A DNA stretch of 64,000 nt from Bilifractor porci (GCF_009696005.1 NZ_VUMV01000004.1:1-64000); one strand, 5' to 3'. Positions 1 through 9,609 are shown, numbered from the stretch's first letter. Numbers and translations: made by a program. The notes: a model not told the origin generated them from the sequence alone.

Positions 1-51
1 CGACACAACATATACAACATTTTTTTTCAATGCTTGACAAGTTTTAAGCAC

Positions 52-76
52 AAAAAAAGTCGCATTTCTGCGGCTT
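52..76 (-). terminator. possible intrinsic terminator (leftward)
   Basis: On the minus strand a short stem (AAG, mismatch, CGCA / TGCG, mismatch, CTT, loop GAAA) is followed by a run of seven T. It has the form of a rho-independent terminator for leftward transcripts. The stem is short and no leftward gene ends nearby in the window, so the call is weak. Confidence 0.3.
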
Positions 77-166
77 GGAAGGCATTTGGTGTTACGTATT
101 ATTCAGTTACAACTGTTGAAAACCCGGCTGTGTTATCCGCATCGGAGTAACACAGCGCTCTTTCTA

Positions 167-195
167 TTGTTTTTTTCGCTTTAGTGTGCTAAACT
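167..195 (+). promoter_or_regulatory. candidate sigma-A promoter for the yerC-like gene
   Basis: TTGTTT at 167-172 and TAAACT at 190-195 are separated by 17 bases, and a TG lies just upstream of the -10 (TGTGC then TAAACT). This matches a sigma-A promoter with an extended -10 element. It faces the only rightward gene in this stretch, with about 100 bases of leader. Sequence match only. Confidence 0.4.
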
Positions 196-294
196 TCTGA
201 ATAGTAAACCGATGATTCCAATCCGGCACAGGACAGTTTCCGGGGTATTTTACCCGGGCCGGAGAACCTGAAGAAAGGCGGACAGATACAGATC

Positions 295-588
295 ATGAGC
301 AAGGATATTCATAACCCGGCGGTAGACCAGCTGTTCCGGGCGATTCTGACTCTGAAAAATGTGGAAGAATGCTATACTTTTTTTGAGGACGCCTGCACGA
401 TTAATGAGCTTCTTTCCATCTCACAGCGCTTTGAAGTGGCGGGAATGCTCCGCGAAAAGAAAACTTATCTGGAAATCTCCAAACAGACCGGCGCATCCAC
501 GGCTACGATCAGCCGCGTGAACCGGTCTCTGACATATGGAAATGACGGCTATGAACTGGTGCTGAAACGGCTGGACGAAAAAAACTGA
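295..588 (+). CDS. yerC: YerC/YecD family TrpR-related DNA-binding protein
   Basis: The 97-aa product is a small all-helical regulator of the TrpR superfamily, YerC/YecD branch. Such proteins bind DNA through a helix-turn-helix; their ligand is generally unknown. The N-terminal half carries the dimerisation helices (VDQLFRAILTL, ECYTFFEDACT). The HTH lies around residues 55-80, where KQTGASTATISRVNRSL is the recognition segment. Length and motif order are typical of the family. An AAAGGCGG-like site precedes the start at slightly long spacing. The gene stands alone on the plus strand and its last 40 bases overlap the 3' end of ribF in a convergent arrangement. Confidence 0.88.
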   Translation: MSKDIHNPAVDQLFRAILTLKNVEECYTFFEDACTINELLSISQRFEVAGMLREKKTYLEISKQTGASTATISRVNRSLTYGNDGYELVLKRLDEKN

Positions 589-1493
589 TCCGCCGATTCT
601 ATGTCCAGACTCATCTGATTCTTCAGCGCGTCCAGGGAGTCAAATTTCTCCTCCGGACGCCGGAAGGAAAGGAATTCCACTTTTGCCTCCTGGCCATACA
701 GGTCCAGGGAACAGTCAAACAGGTACGTCTCGTTCCCTTCTTCATTTCCGCTGTTTACTGTCGGCTTTACTCCGAGGCTCGATATTCCCTGATAAACTTT
801 ACCCCCGACATAGGTCCTGGAAAAATAGACGCCGCGGGGCGGAAGCATTTTTTCCGGCGCGGGCCGCTGATTGATGGTGGGGAATCCCAGAGAATGTCCC
901 AGATGGCGTCCGTGGATGATGGGGCCGGTGATGAAATACGGGCCTCCCATCAGTTCCTGCACCTTCTCCATATGGCCTTTTTCCAGTTCTTCCCGGATGT
1001 AGGTGCTGCTGATTTCTCTCTCTCCGTCCATCTCCTTCTGCATGACAGAGACATGAAAGCCCATGCTCTTTCCCGCCTCAAGAAGATAGTCCGCATCCCC
1101 TTTCCGGTCTTTCCCGAAACGAAAGTCGGTTCCTGCTACCACGGCCGAGGCATGAAGTCTTTTTAAGAGTACTTCACGAATAAACTGATCCGGCTCCATG
1201 CTCCTGATTTCTTCCGTAAACGGGCATTCCACCAGAAGATCCACGCCCAGATCCCGGAGAAGATTCTCCCTCTCTTCATTTGTCATCAGCATTTTTGCTT
1301 CCCGGCGCCCCATCTGGACCTGCGGGGAAACCGTAAAGGTAAACACTCCCGCTTTCCAGTGGTTTTCCAGGGCAATCCTGCGCACCTCTTTCAGCAGCTT
1401 CCTGTGTCCGCGGTGAACACCGTCAAATTTACCCAGGGTAACCACGCATGGGCGCTCTGACTGATACTCCGCTAAATTCTTTACAAATTCCAT
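549..1493 (-). CDS. ribF: bifunctional riboflavin kinase / FAD synthetase
   Basis: This 314-aa enzyme phosphorylates riboflavin to FMN and adenylylates FMN to FAD. The N-terminal nucleotidyltransferase domain shows LGKFDGVHRGHR at residues 20-31, including the HxGH nucleotide-binding motif, and SSTYIRE near residue 163. The C-terminal kinase domain begins near residue 185 and contains GHSLGFPTIN and GVYFSR. Length is normal for bacterial RibF. It follows truB in the same leftward run with only 3 bases between them, the usual Firmicute order. Its final 13 codons overlap the end of the convergent yerC-like gene. Confidence 0.95.
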   Translation of the reverse strand: MEFVKNLAEYQSERPCVVTLGKFDGVHRGHRKLLKEVRRIALENHWKAGVFTFTVSPQVQMGRREAKMLMTNEERENLLRDLGVDLLVECPFTEEIRSMEPDQFIREVLLKRLHASAVVAGTDFRFGKDRKGDADYLLEAGKSMGFHVSVMQKEMDGEREISSTYIREELEKGHMEKVQELMGGPYFITGPIIHGRHLGHSLGFPTINQRPAPEKMLPPRGVYFSRTYVGGKVYQGISSLGVKPTVNSGNEEGNETYLFDCSLDLYGQEAKVEFLSFRRPEEKFDSLDALKNQMSLDIESADQFFSSSRFSTSS

Positions 1494-1496
1494 AAT

Positions 1497-2627
1497 TTAT
1501 CCCTGCGGCCGGTAGAACATCCTGCGGACCCGGTAAATTTTATCCTGTCCTCCGGACTCTCCGTCCCTCTTTTCCTCCGGAATCCGATCCGGCCTGTCTC
1601 CGGATTTCTGACAGACCTCCACGGATTCCACGTCCTTCTTTTCTTCTGAAACCCGATCCCCGGACTCCCGGTAAATTCCGATAAACTGTCCCTCTGAATC
1701 GTAGACCCTGATATCTTCCCTGTCCATGTCTATAAAATGACCCGCATCCGGGCTTCTGTGAGAGAAGCATCCGTCTGCCCGGCTCAGGCCGCCGCCGTCC
1801 GAAAAATGTTCCTCTTCCGGACTGCTGCAGCAGCTTTCCTCCGGAGACCTGATCTGAAGCAGGTCCGCGGGAACAGCGTTTCCATTGTGCACCAGCCTGT
1901 CCGCCTCCGGACTGCAGACAGCAGACGGGAGATTGCGGAACATGTAATCGGTCGGGAGAATGACAGAGGCTGTTTTTCCCTCTTCCGATAATTTCTGTAT
2001 ATCCGCCAGTTTTCTGGCGTCCTCCAGGCAGAATTCTCCGACCCTGGTTCGGACCAGATGTTCCATGCAGCCTCCACAGCCGAGCCTGTCCCCCAGATCG
2101 CTGCAGAGGGTCCGGATATAGGTACCGCGGGAGCAGGTGACACGGAGCCGGACCCTGGGGATGTCTATGGAAAGGACTTCTATTTCATAGAAGACGACCT
2201 TCCGGGGCTCCCTCTCCACCTCGATGCCGGCTCTGGCGAGCTCGTACAGTTTTTTACCGTTCTTTTTCAGGGCGGAATACATGGGCGGAACCTGCAGCTG
2301 CTCTCCCTGAAAGGAAAGCGCCGCCCTTCGGATTTCCTCCGCGGAGCAGGATACCGGCTTCTCCGAAAGAATCTTTCCGTCTGTGTCCTGCGTATCCGTG
2401 GTTCTTCCCAGAAGCAGCACTGCCTCGTAGGTTTTGGTTTCTCCGGCAAGGAACTCGCACATTTTAGCCGCCGTTCCCAGGCAGACCGGGAGCACTCCTT
2501 CCGCGGAAGGATCCAGTGTGCCGGTGTGTCCGATCTTTTTCTGTCTCAGGATGCCGCGGAGCTTCGCCACAACGTCAAAAGACGTGTACCCCGGCTCCTT
2601 GCAGATAATGATAATACCGTCGTACAC
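1497..2627 (-). CDS. truB: tRNA pseudouridine(55) synthase with an enlarged C-terminal region
   Basis: TruB converts U55 in the T-loop of tRNA to pseudouridine. The catalytic core is complete: HTGTLDPSAEGVLP with the catalytic Asp at residue 39, then YSALKKNGKKLYELAR and CSRGTYIRTLCSDLG. The protein is 376 aa, while the family is usually about 290-310 aa. The extra length lies after about residue 235, where Ser/Glu/Asp-rich low-complexity sequence interrupts the normally short C-terminal RNA-binding region. It includes two related acidic-basic segments (VSEEKKDVES and IPEEKRDGES). The catalytic domain looks functional; the insert has no recognisable fold. Confidence 0.93.
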   Translation of the reverse strand: MYDGIIIICKEPGYTSFDVVAKLRGILRQKKIGHTGTLDPSAEGVLPVCLGTAAKMCEFLAGETKTYEAVLLLGRTTDTQDTDGKILSEKPVSCSAEEIRRAALSFQGEQLQVPPMYSALKKNGKKLYELARAGIEVEREPRKVVFYEIEVLSIDIPRVRLRVTCSRGTYIRTLCSDLGDRLGCGGCMEHLVRTRVGEFCLEDARKLADIQKLSEEGKTASVILPTDYMFRNLPSAVCSPEADRLVHNGNAVPADLLQIRSPEESCCSSPEEEHFSDGGGLSRADGCFSHRSPDAGHFIDMDREDIRVYDSEGQFIGIYRESGDRVSEEKKDVESVEVCQKSGDRPDRIPEEKRDGESGGQDKIYRVRRMFYRPQG

Positions 2628-2644
2628 GTCTTTTTCCTCCCTCG

Positions 2645-3613
2645 TTATTCTTTTTCCGGGTACAGGGCTTTTTCGATATAGTAGGTCAGGTTGTTAATTA
2701 CGTCGTGCGGGGTGCCCTGCATGGTCGCTCCCGCCGCCCGTATGTGCCCGCCGCCGCCAAAGTGCTGGGCGATCTCACTGACATCCACGGTCTCACGGGA
2801 GCGCAGGCTTACCTTGTAAACCTCCGAATCCGTCTCGTACATAAAGACGGCAACCTCCACACCGGCTGTGTTCCGCAGCTGCGAGACGATACCTTCCATG
2901 TCCGCGGAGGTGACCCCGTAAAAACGCATGTCCCGCTGTCTCATGTAGCTGATAATCAGCCTGCCGTTGAACAGCAGAATGCTCTCCATGAGCGACCGAC
3001 CCAGAAGCTGGTTCTGCACATATGTTTTTTCAAAAAACGTGCGCTCGATAATCTCGGAAAACGGGACTCCCTTTTCCATCAGTTTCGCCGCCGCCCGCAA
3101 GGTGTCCGGACTAGTGGAGGAATACTGGAACACCCCGGTGTCATGAACGATGCCGGTATAAATACATTCCGCACAGTTCCTGCTGACTTTTGTCTCATCC
3201 ATAAAGGAAAAAACAAGTTCGCAGGTGGAACTGATTTCCGGGACATTAAACAACCAGCTGTAGGAGCCTCTGTTCGTCACATGGTGGTCGAAACAGAGGG
3301 TTTTCTCCGCCGCGTCCACCAGGGGCTCCGCCACCCCGATCCGGTCCCTGCTGCTGATGTCGAGCAGGATCAGCAGGTCGTACTGTTTTCCGGGAATCAG
3401 CTCGGTATGAATGGAATTAAACCCGTTCATGAATTGAAACACCTGCCGCGGCTTCTGCAGATAGACGTCCACATCCGTTTCCGGAAAATTATCCCTGATA
3501 TAGTTGTAAACGCCGAGACAGGCTCCCACACAGTCCCCGTCCGGATTTACATGGCCGGCAACCGCTGCAATCCGGACACCCTTCAGGAATTCCCCGATGT
3601 TTTTTTGCTTCAT
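2645..3613 (-). CDS. nrnA: DHH/DHHA1 phosphoesterase (oligoribonuclease/PAP phosphatase, NrnA-type)
   Basis: NrnA-type enzymes degrade short oligoribonucleotides and dephosphorylate 3'-phosphoadenosine 5'-phosphate. The 322-aa product has HVNPDGDCVGACLG at residues 21-34, a second metal-binding motif LLILLDISSRDR, the DHH signature CFDHHVTNRG near residue 105, and the DHHA1 substrate-binding motif FGGGGHIRAAGA near residue 285. These give the full motif set in the right order. The gene sits between rbfA and truB, as in many Firmicutes, with 4 bases separating it from rbfA, so it is probably co-transcribed with the translation genes. Confidence 0.92.
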   Translation of the reverse strand: MKQKNIGEFLKGVRIAAVAGHVNPDGDCVGACLGVYNYIRDNFPETDVDVYLQKPRQVFQFMNGFNSIHTELIPGKQYDLLILLDISSRDRIGVAEPLVDAAEKTLCFDHHVTNRGSYSWLFNVPEISSTCELVFSFMDETKVSRNCAECIYTGIVHDTGVFQYSSTSPDTLRAAAKLMEKGVPFSEIIERTFFEKTYVQNQLLGRSLMESILLFNGRLIISYMRQRDMRFYGVTSADMEGIVSQLRNTAGVEVAVFMYETDSEVYKVSLRSRETVDVSEIAQHFGGGGHIRAAGATMQGTPHDVINNLTYYIEKALYPEKE

Positions 3614-3617
3614 ATGA

Positions 3618-4007
3618 TCAGCCCTCTTCCTTTTCGCGCCCTGATTCTGCCTCCTCGTCTTTGCTGATTACATCATCAATCAGCTTTGACATGCGCACCC
3701 CGTACTCAATGGACTCGTCCAGGGCGAAGCTGAGCTCCGGCGTATTCCTTAGATTCAGAATCCGGGCCAGCTCATGACGGATAAATCCCCGGGAGCTTTC
3801 CAGCCCCTTCATGGTATCGGCTTTTTCTTCCTCTGTGCCCAAAACACTGACGCTGACCTTGCAGGTCTTCAGGTCTGTTGCGACAACCGCGCTTGTCACC
3901 GATGTCATCGGCGCAATCCTGGGGTCTTTCAGATTCCGGATGATGCTGCTCAGTTCTTCCCGGACAGCTTCATTGATCCGCGCATTTTTTACACTGTTTT
4001 TCCGCAT
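3618..4007 (-). CDS. rbfA: 30S ribosome-binding factor A
   Basis: RbfA assists late maturation of the 30S subunit and 16S rRNA processing. The 129-aa product has the single KH-like domain: an N-terminal RINEAVREELSSIIRNLKDPRI segment, then VTSAVVATDLKTCKVSVSVLG and a GFIRHELARILNLRNTPELSFALDESIEYG segment. Length is typical. A clear AGGAGG precedes the start. It lies directly downstream of infB, the conserved bacterial order. The C-terminal tail is acidic and basic, as in many Clostridia. Confidence 0.95.
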   Translation of the reverse strand: MRKNSVKNARINEAVREELSSIIRNLKDPRIAPMTSVTSAVVATDLKTCKVSVSVLGTEEEKADTMKGLESSRGFIRHELARILNLRNTPELSFALDESIEYGVRMSKLIDDVISKDEEAESGREKEEG

Positions 4008-4052
4008 AGCTAAAACCTCCTCTGCAGATGCCGGAACAGAACCCTGCCCCGC

Positions 4053-7000
4053 TTATTTGCTGCGGGGAACTTCTACCATTACATAGGCCTCTACCTGGTC
4101 ATTTTCCTGCAGATCATTAAATCCGTCAAATACCAGGCCGCATTCATATCCGGCCTTTACTTCCTTCACATCGTCCTTAAACCGCTTCAGCGAGGCAAGG
4201 CCGCCCTCGAAAATCTGCTTGTCGTCCCTGCTGATTCTGACCTTGCAGCCTCTCTGGATCACGCCGTCCAGGACATAGGATCCGGCAATGGTTCCCACGC
4301 CGGAAGCCTTGAACAGCTGGCGAACCTCTGCATGTCCGGTTACCTTCTCCTCGTAAATCGGCTCCAGCATACCCTTCATGGCTGCCTCGATATCATCAAT
4401 CGCCTGATAGATGACCTTGTACAGACGAATATCCACGCCCTCTTGGTCTGCCATGGATTTAGCCGTGGCATCCGGACGGACATTAAATCCGATTACAATC
4501 GCATTGGACGCCGCTGCCAGAGTGACGTCTGTCTCGGTAATAGAACCGACACCTCCGTGAATGATCTTGACGACCACCTCATCGTTAGAGAGCTTAAGCA
4601 GCGACTGCTTCAGCGCTTCTACCGAGCCTTGTACATCCGCCTTGACGATCAAATCCAGCTCCTTCAGGCTTCCTTCCTGAATCTGGCTGAACAGGGCATC
4701 CAGAGACATTCTGGACTTGGTGTCTTCCAGAAGCTTGCTCTTGCTCTCCGAGATAAATGTCGCCGCAAAGTTCTTTGCGTCCTTGTCTGTGTCTGTTGCC
4801 ACCAGAACCTCTCCGGCATTCGGCACATCATTCAGTCCCAGCACCTCCACAGGAGTAGACGGACCGGCAGTCTTTACACGGCGGGAATTCTCATCCATCA
4901 TGGCACGAACCTTTCCGGAAGCGGAACCGCAGGCGATGTAGTCTCCCACATGAAGGGTTCCCTTCTGGATCAGGACGTTTGCCACCGGGCCTTTGCCCTT
5001 ATCCAGCTTTGCCTCCAGAACAAGTCCTCTTGCCTTGCGGTTCGGATTTGCTTTCAGCTCCAGAATATCCGCGGTAAGAAGAATCATATCCAGCAGGTTA
5101 TCGATACCCTCTCCGGTTTTTGCGGATACCGGAACAAAGATTGTGCTGCCGCCCCAGTCTTCCGCAACCAGGCCGTATTCGGTCAGTTCCTGCTTGACGC
5201 GGTCCACATTCGCACCCGGCTTATCAATTTTGTTTACCGCTACAATAATCTCAATGCCCGCCGCCTTGGCATGGTTAATCGCCTCGATGGTCTGGGGCAT
5301 CACGCCGTCATCGGCAGCCACAACAAGAACCGCGATATCCGTGGATTTCGCGCCGCGCATACGCATGGCCGTAAATGCCTCGTGTCCCGGCGTATCCAGG
5401 AACGTTACCTTCCGGTCTCTCACCTTGACGCTGTAGGCACCGATATTCTGCGTGATGCCTCCCGCCTCGCGGTCGGTCACGTGCGTATTACGGATGTAGT
5501 CCAGAAGAGAGGTTTTACCATGATCGACATGACCCATGACGCAGACAACCGGAGGACGCGGAACGAGATCCTTCTCATCCTCCTCGTCTTCCTTCAGAAG
5601 CTCGGCGATCACATCGACCTTCTCCTCCGGCTCGGCGATAATATCGTACTCCAGGGCAATTTCCTCGGCCTTTTCATAGTCGATCTCCTGGTTTACCGTG
5701 TACATTTCGCCCTTCATAAAGAGATTCTTGACAATCTCTGAAGGCTGCATCTTCATCTTCTCCGCCAGTTCGCGGATCGTCATTTTCTCCGGAAGTTTAA
5801 TCTCCGTTACCTCTTCCTTTTTCTCTTCCTTCTGCTTGTGGACAGGCTTCTGCAGGGCCTTCGGGATCAGCTGCTTCTGGCTCCGCCCGTTCTTCCGGTC
5901 GCTGGTGAACTTGTTTTCCCTCTGCTCCGCCTTGTTTTTATCCTTATCCTTATTATGCCCGCCGTCTCTTCTCTTGGTCGAAAGATCTGCCGGTGCCTCT
6001 GCCGCAGCCGCAGGTCTCCCGCCTCTGCCCTGTCCGGGTCTGGCGTCCCTGCTGCCGAAGGAGCGGCTTCCGTCACGGTTAAACGGCTTCTGTCCGTCGC
6101 GGTTTCCGTAAGAGGGCTTTCCGTCGCGCCCGCCGGAGGAAGGCCTGCCGTCGCGGTTACCGAAGGAACGGCTTCCGTCGCGGCTGAAAGACTTCTGCCC
6201 GTCGCGGTTTCCGTAAGAAGGTCTGCCGTCACGCCCGCCGGAGGAAGGCCTGCCATCGCGGCTGAAGGACTTCTGCCCGTCGCGGTTTCCGTAAGAGCGT
6301 CCTCTGCCCTGGTCGCCGCGCGGACGCTCGGCACGCTGGGGACGGTTTTCCGCCGTCTTTCCTCCGGATTCCACGGTATTCTCCGCTCTGGCGGCATCTG
6401 CTGCCGGCTTTGTCTCCGGTGCCTTTGCAGCAGCATTTGTCTCCTGCACAGCGGCTGCCTGTCTTGCTGCCGGGATTCCTGCCTCTGCGCGGATATCCTT
6501 CGGGGCGGCTTCCGCTTCTTCTGCCGCACTTGTAATTCCTGTCTTGGGAGCGGTATTTTCCTCTTCCGCCTGGGGTCTGCTGTGCTTCACCGGCTTGGAA
6601 AATGCCTTGGGCGGCTCTGTGTTCCGGAACATCGGCTGCGGACGGGGAACTTTTACAAGCGGCGGCTTACGCTCACCGGTTCTGTTCCCGGCTCCCGCGG
6701 AGCCGTCCCTCTGTCCGCGCGCCGGGTTATTCTGGGGTTTCCCCGGACGGCGCTCCCTGCCTGCCTGCGTCTGCCCGCTTCTTCCCGCGTTCAGACGATG
6801 CAGCGCCTTGCCTTCCTTACTGGTCGCGTTCTGCGGGTGGAACACGGCAATCAGCTTTTTTTTCTTCCTCGGCTCTGCCTCTGTCTCCGCACCGGCCTTC
6901 GCCTGTGCCCTGCCCTTTCCTTCCGCGTCGGACGGAGCACTGCTCTTTTGCGCCTCCGGGGCGCCTGCCTTTTCCGCCGAACCGGTTTCTGTCTTTTTTC

Positions 7001-7151
7001 CGAATTTTTCCCGGACAATCCTTGCGCTGTCCTCTTCGAGAGAACTCAACTGACTTTTTACCTCCCTATCCTTTTTCTGTAAAAATTCCAGGATTTCTTT
7101 CCCGTCAACATTTAGTTCCTTTGCCAGCTCAAATACTCTGATTTTCGCCAA
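4053..7151 (-). CDS. infB: translation initiation factor IF-2 with a long RGD/G-rich N-terminus
   Basis: IF-2 is the GTPase that places initiator tRNA on the 30S subunit. The protein is 1032 aa, longer than most Firmicute IF-2. Residues 1-50 form the IF2_N helical domain. About residues 50-430 are low complexity: first Ala/Glu/Lys-rich, then tandem units of the type [20 protein letters not shown]. The conserved part begins near residue 440 with a second IF2_N domain. The G domain follows ([10 protein letters not shown] near residue 540, [12 protein letters not shown]), then the beta-barrel domains and the C-terminal fMet-tRNA-binding domain. It lies between ylxQ and rbfA in the canonical cluster. 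Confidence 0.97.
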   Translation of the reverse strand: MAKIRVFELAKELNVDGKEILEFLQKKDREVKSQLSSLEEDSARIVREKFGKKTETGSAEKAGAPEAQKSSAPSDAEGKGRAQAKAGAETEAEPRKKKKLIAVFHPQNATSKEGKALHRLNAGRSGQTQAGRERRPGKPQNNPARGQRDGSAGAGNRTGERKPPLVKVPRPQPMFRNTEPPKAFSKPVKHSRPQAEEENTAPKTGITSAAEEAEAAPKDIRAEAGIPAARQAAAVQETNAAAKAPETKPAADAARAENTVESGGKTAENRPQRAERPRGDQGRGRSYGNRDGQKSFSRDGRPSSGGRDGRPSYGNRDGQKSFSRDGSRSFGNRDGRPSSGGRDGKPSYGNRDGQKPFNRDGSRSFGSRDARPGQGRGGRPAAAAEAPADLSTKRRDGGHNKDKDKNKAEQRENKFTSDRKNGRSQKQLIPKALQKPVHKQKEEKKEEVTEIKLPEKMTIRELAEKMKMQPSEIVKNLFMKGEMYTVNQEIDYEKAEEIALEYDIIAEPEEKVDVIAELLKEDEEDEKDLVPRPPVVCVMGHVDHGKTSLLDYIRNTHVTDREAGGITQNIGAYSVKVRDRKVTFLDTPGHEAFTAMRMRGAKSTDIAVLVVAADDGVMPQTIEAINHAKAAGIEIIVAVNKIDKPGANVDRVKQELTEYGLVAEDWGGSTIFVPVSAKTGEGIDNLLDMILLTADILELKANPNRKARGLVLEAKLDKGKGPVANVLIQKGTLHVGDYIACGSASGKVRAMMDENSRRVKTAGPSTPVEVLGLNDVPNAGEVLVATDTDKDAKNFAATFISESKSKLLEDTKSRMSLDALFSQIQEGSLKELDLIVKADVQGSVEALKQSLLKLSNDEVVVKIIHGGVGSITETDVTLAAASNAIVIGFNVRPDATAKSMADQEGVDIRLYKVIYQAIDDIEAAMKGMLEPIYEEKVTGHAEVRQLFKASGVGTIAGSYVLDGVIQRGCKVRISRDDKQIFEGGLASLKRFKDDVKEVKAGYECGLVFDGFNDLQENDQVEAYVMVEVPRSK
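6040..6310 (-). repeat. tandem repeats inside infB
   Basis: This part of infB holds repeated DNA units, visible on the plus strand as recurring CGTCGCGGTTTCCGTAAG and CGCCCGCCGGAGGAAGGCC blocks. They encode alternating [15 protein letters not shown] and SFSRDG segments. The units are similar but not identical. Such repeats can change copy number by slippage or recombination, and they encode a probably disordered Arg/Gly/Asp-rich linker. Confidence 0.8.
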
Positions 7152-7170
7152 ATTCCAACACCGACCTTTC

Positions 7171-7488
7171 TTATGCCTCTGTCTGGATTCCCAGCTGTTT
7201 CTTTATTGCTTCTGCCAGGTTTTTATCGGTGACTGCCGCAACGGACCTCTCACCTTTTCCGATTCTTCTTCCCAGATCCGCTTTCGGCAGAAATTCTGTG
7301 ACGGGAACCTTATACCAGACAGCCATATTCGTAAATTTCTTCCGGGTATTCTCCGAAGCGTCCTCGGAAAGAATCACCAGATGAGCCTTCCCGGAGCGGA
7401 TGGTTTTTTCCGCGGAAAATTCTCCGGATACCACCTGGCCGGCCTTCATGGCCAGTCCCAGCAGCGATGCCGCTTTTTCCTTATTCAA
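7171..7488 (-). CDS. ylxQ: L7Ae/L30e-family ribosomal protein (YlxQ)
   Basis: YlxQ is an RNA-binding protein of the L7Ae/L30e/S12e/Gadd45 fold, encoded beside infB in Firmicutes. The 105-aa product shows the expected features: [15 protein letters not shown] near the N-terminus, [16 protein letters not shown], and [28 protein letters not shown]. It overlaps the ylxR-like gene upstream by 8 bases and is separated from infB by only about 20 bases, so the three are very likely one transcript. RNA binding is inferred from the family; the exact RNA target is not visible here. Confidence 0.9.
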   Translation of the reverse strand: MNKEKAASLLGLAMKAGQVVSGEFSAEKTIRSGKAHLVILSEDASENTRKKFTNMAVWYKVPVTEFLPKADLGRRIGKGERSVAAVTDKNLAEAIKKQLGIQTEA

Positions 7489-7753
7489 AATTCCTCAGCT
7501 CCTTTTCCAGTTCATCGTAAATCTCTTCCGGAATATCCGTGTTCAACGAGCGCGAAAGCCCTCTGTTCTTTTTTGCTTTCTGCAGGCATTCCGTGTTTCT
7601 GCACAGATAGGCGCCCCTGCCGTTTTTTCTTCCGGTGGCGTCCAGAACCAGTTCTCCTTCCGGAGTCCTGACAACACGAATCAATTCCTTTTTGGTCCTG
7701 CTCTGCCTGCAGCCTACGCAGGTACGCAGGGGCTCTTTTCGGACAGTACCCAA
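7481..7753 (-). CDS. ylxR: YlxR/RnpM family RNA-binding protein
   Basis: The 90-aa product belongs to the YlxR family, whose B. subtilis member (RnpM) modulates RNase P. The diagnostic motif CVGCRQSRTKKELIRVVRTPEG lies at residues 12-33, followed by GRGAYLCRNTECLQKAKKNRGLSRSL. The conserved cysteines and the GRGAYLC segment are intact. It is placed between nusA and ylxQ, with a 15-base gap to nusA and an 8-base overlap with ylxQ, indicating translational coupling in the nusA-infB operon. Confidence 0.93.
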   Translation of the reverse strand: MGTVRKEPLRTCVGCRQSRTKKELIRVVRTPEGELVLDATGRKNGRGAYLCRNTECLQKAKKNRGLSRSLNTDIPEEIYDELEKELRNFE

Positions 7754-7768
7754 TCTATACCACTCCTT

Positions 7769-9073
7769 TTACTGTTCGGCGTCTTCCTCTGCCGCGGCCG
7801 GTTCTCCGGATGATTCTTCCGCTTCGGCATCCGGGTCTTCTGCATCCTGCCCTTCGCCATCCGTGTCTTCTGCATTCTGCTCCCCGTCATCCGGTTCTTC
7901 CGGAACGTCCTCCGGATTCTCTTCCGGCAGCCCTGTATCTCCCTGGAAGTCCTCTTCCTCTTCAAAGCTGTCTTTTTCTTTCAGCTCGCCGTATTCATCC
8001 TCTTCGTAATTCTGCTCCAGTTCCTCGAAGATTCCTTCTTCTCTTGCCTGGGTCTCGCTCTTGATGTCAATTTTATACTGTGTCAGATGAGCGGCCAGAC
8101 GGGCATTCTGCCCCTCCCGCCCGATGGCCAGGGAAAGCTGATAATCCGGCACAATGACAAGGGCGGCTTTTTCATCCGGATCCACCATGACGGAGATTAC
8201 CTTAGCCGGAGAGAGGGCATTTTCAATCAGATATGCCTGGTTCTCATCCCAGTTGATCACATCTACCTTTTCTCCGTTCAGCTCGCTTACAATCGTGTTG
8301 ACACGGGAACCGTTGACACCGACGCAGGCTCCAACCGCGTCCACGTCCGGATCGTTGCTCCACACGGCGATTTTTGTACGGGAACCGGCCTCGCGGGCAA
8401 TGGCCTTGATCTCGATGATGCCTTCGCGGACTTCCGCGACCTCTTCCTCAAACAGCCGCTTGACAAGCTCCGGATGCGTGCGGGAAACCAGGACCTTGGG
8501 ACCCTTTGGTGTGTCCCGGACCTCCAGGACATAAACCTTTACCCGCTCGTTCTGCTTTAATGTCTCGCCGCGGACCATCTCATTCTCGGTAAGAAGAGCG
8601 TCGATTTTTCCCAGGTTGATGCTGACGTTTCTTCCGATATAGCGCTGCACCACACCGGTAACCACATCATGTTCTTTTTCAAAATACTGATTGTAGAGCG
8701 ACCTGCGCTCCTCCTCGCGGATTTTCTGGAGGATGACGTTCTTGGCGTCGTGCGTCGCAATTCTCTTGAAGTCTTTGGACTGGATTTCAACGGAAGCGAT
8801 ATCGCCGACCTGGAGGGAGCTGTCAATCTTCTGCGCGTCTTCCAGGCTGATCTGCTCTACCGCGTCATCCACGTTTTCAACTACTTCTTTTTTTGCGACA
8901 ATGTGGTAATCGCAGGTATCCGGATCAATGGAAACCGTCACATTGTCAGCTGTCCCGAAGTTTTTCTTGCAGGCAGAAAGCAGAGACTGCTGAATTGCCT
9001 CCAGAAGAGTATCCTTGCTGATATTCTTTTCTCTCTCCAGAATATTCAATGCTTCAAGTAACTCTGTATTCAT
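7769..9073 (-). CDS. nusA: transcription termination/antitermination factor NusA with an acidic tail
   Basis: NusA binds RNA polymerase and nascent RNA and affects pausing and termination. The N-terminal domain (LLEALNILEREKNISKD) is followed by an S1 domain near residues 130-200 (VVTGVVQRY..NVSINLGKIDALL). Two KH domains follow, with VGACVGVNGSRVNTI and LAIGREGQNARLAA. From about residue 345 to 434 the tail is very rich in Glu and Asp (DEYGELKEKDSFEEEEDF and onward), longer than in B. subtilis NusA, which stops after the KH domains. The gene is the second of the rimP operon. Confidence 0.96.
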   Translation of the reverse strand: MNTELLEALNILEREKNISKDTLLEAIQQSLLSACKKNFGTADNVTVSIDPDTCDYHIVAKKEVVENVDDAVEQISLEDAQKIDSSLQVGDIASVEIQSKDFKRIATHDAKNVILQKIREEERRSLYNQYFEKEHDVVTGVVQRYIGRNVSINLGKIDALLTENEMVRGETLKQNERVKVYVLEVRDTPKGPKVLVSRTHPELVKRLFEEEVAEVREGIIEIKAIAREAGSRTKIAVWSNDPDVDAVGACVGVNGSRVNTIVSELNGEKVDVINWDENQAYLIENALSPAKVISVMVDPDEKAALVIVPDYQLSLAIGREGQNARLAAHLTQYKIDIKSETQAREEGIFEELEQNYEEDEYGELKEKDSFEEEEDFQGDTGLPEENPEDVPEEPDDGEQNAEDTDGEGQDAEDPDAEAEESSGEPAAAEEDAEQ

Positions 9074-9141
9074 GTTTTTTTCCTGTCCTCCTGTTGAACA
9101 ATCTTATTATTCCGTTTTTTACTGCCGTCCCGTTTTAGGTT

Positions 9142-9609
9142 TCAGAACCGGACAGCCATCCGGATCAGCGCCAGATTGGTTTTCTCCAGCACCAGCTCGT
9201 TTCCGTCATCATCTGCAATGGTCACCGTATCAGGACCATAAGCCTTCAGGTATCCGATAAACTCTTTTTCATGCTCTACCGGCCGGAAGGTATGGATCTC
9301 CACTTCTTTTCCGACGGCACGGGCAAAATCCTTTTCTTTTTTCAGCGGGCGTCCCAGTCCGGGAGAGCTCACCTCCAGGATGTAGGCATCCGGAATAAAA
9401 TCCTCCTGGTCCAGTTTTTTCTCCAGGGCGCGGCTGATGGTTTCACAGTCATCCACCGTGATGCCGCCCTCTTTGTCGCAGTAGACCCGCAGATACCAGG
9501 TGCCTGCCTCCTTTACGTACTCCACATCGACCAGCTCCATGTGAAGTTCCTCCAGAATCGGCGTCACCAGCTCTTCCGTGCGCCTCTCGATATTTTCGGA
9601 TTTTGCCAT
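9142..9609 (-). CDS. rimP: ribosome maturation factor RimP
   Basis: RimP helps assemble the 30S subunit. I place the start at 9609 (MAKSENIE), because GAGGTGAG stands just upstream; a longer frame beginning at 9660 exists but lacks a good ribosome binding site. This gives 155 aa, normal for the family. Visible motifs are LVDVEYVKEAGTWYLRVYCD, DDCETISRALEKKLD and YILEVSSPGLGRPLKKEKDF. It is the first gene of the rimP-nusA-ylxR-ylxQ-infB-rbfA operon. Confidence 0.94.
   Translation of the reverse strand: MAKSENIERRTEELVTPILEELHMELVDVEYVKEAGTWYLRVYCDKEGGITVDDCETISRALEKKLDQEDFIPDAYILEVSSPGLGRPLKKEKDFARAVGKEVEIHTFRPVEHEKEFIGYLKAYGPDTVTIADDDGNELVLEKTNLALIRMAVRF

Noticed and set aside
4332-5741. 469-codon plus-strand frame opposite infB
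   Set aside because: It is antisense to the conserved G domain of IF-2, without any recognisable domain or ribosome binding site.
6040-6310. CRISPR-like regular repeats
   Set aside because: They are in-frame coding repeats of IF-2 with no spacer variation.
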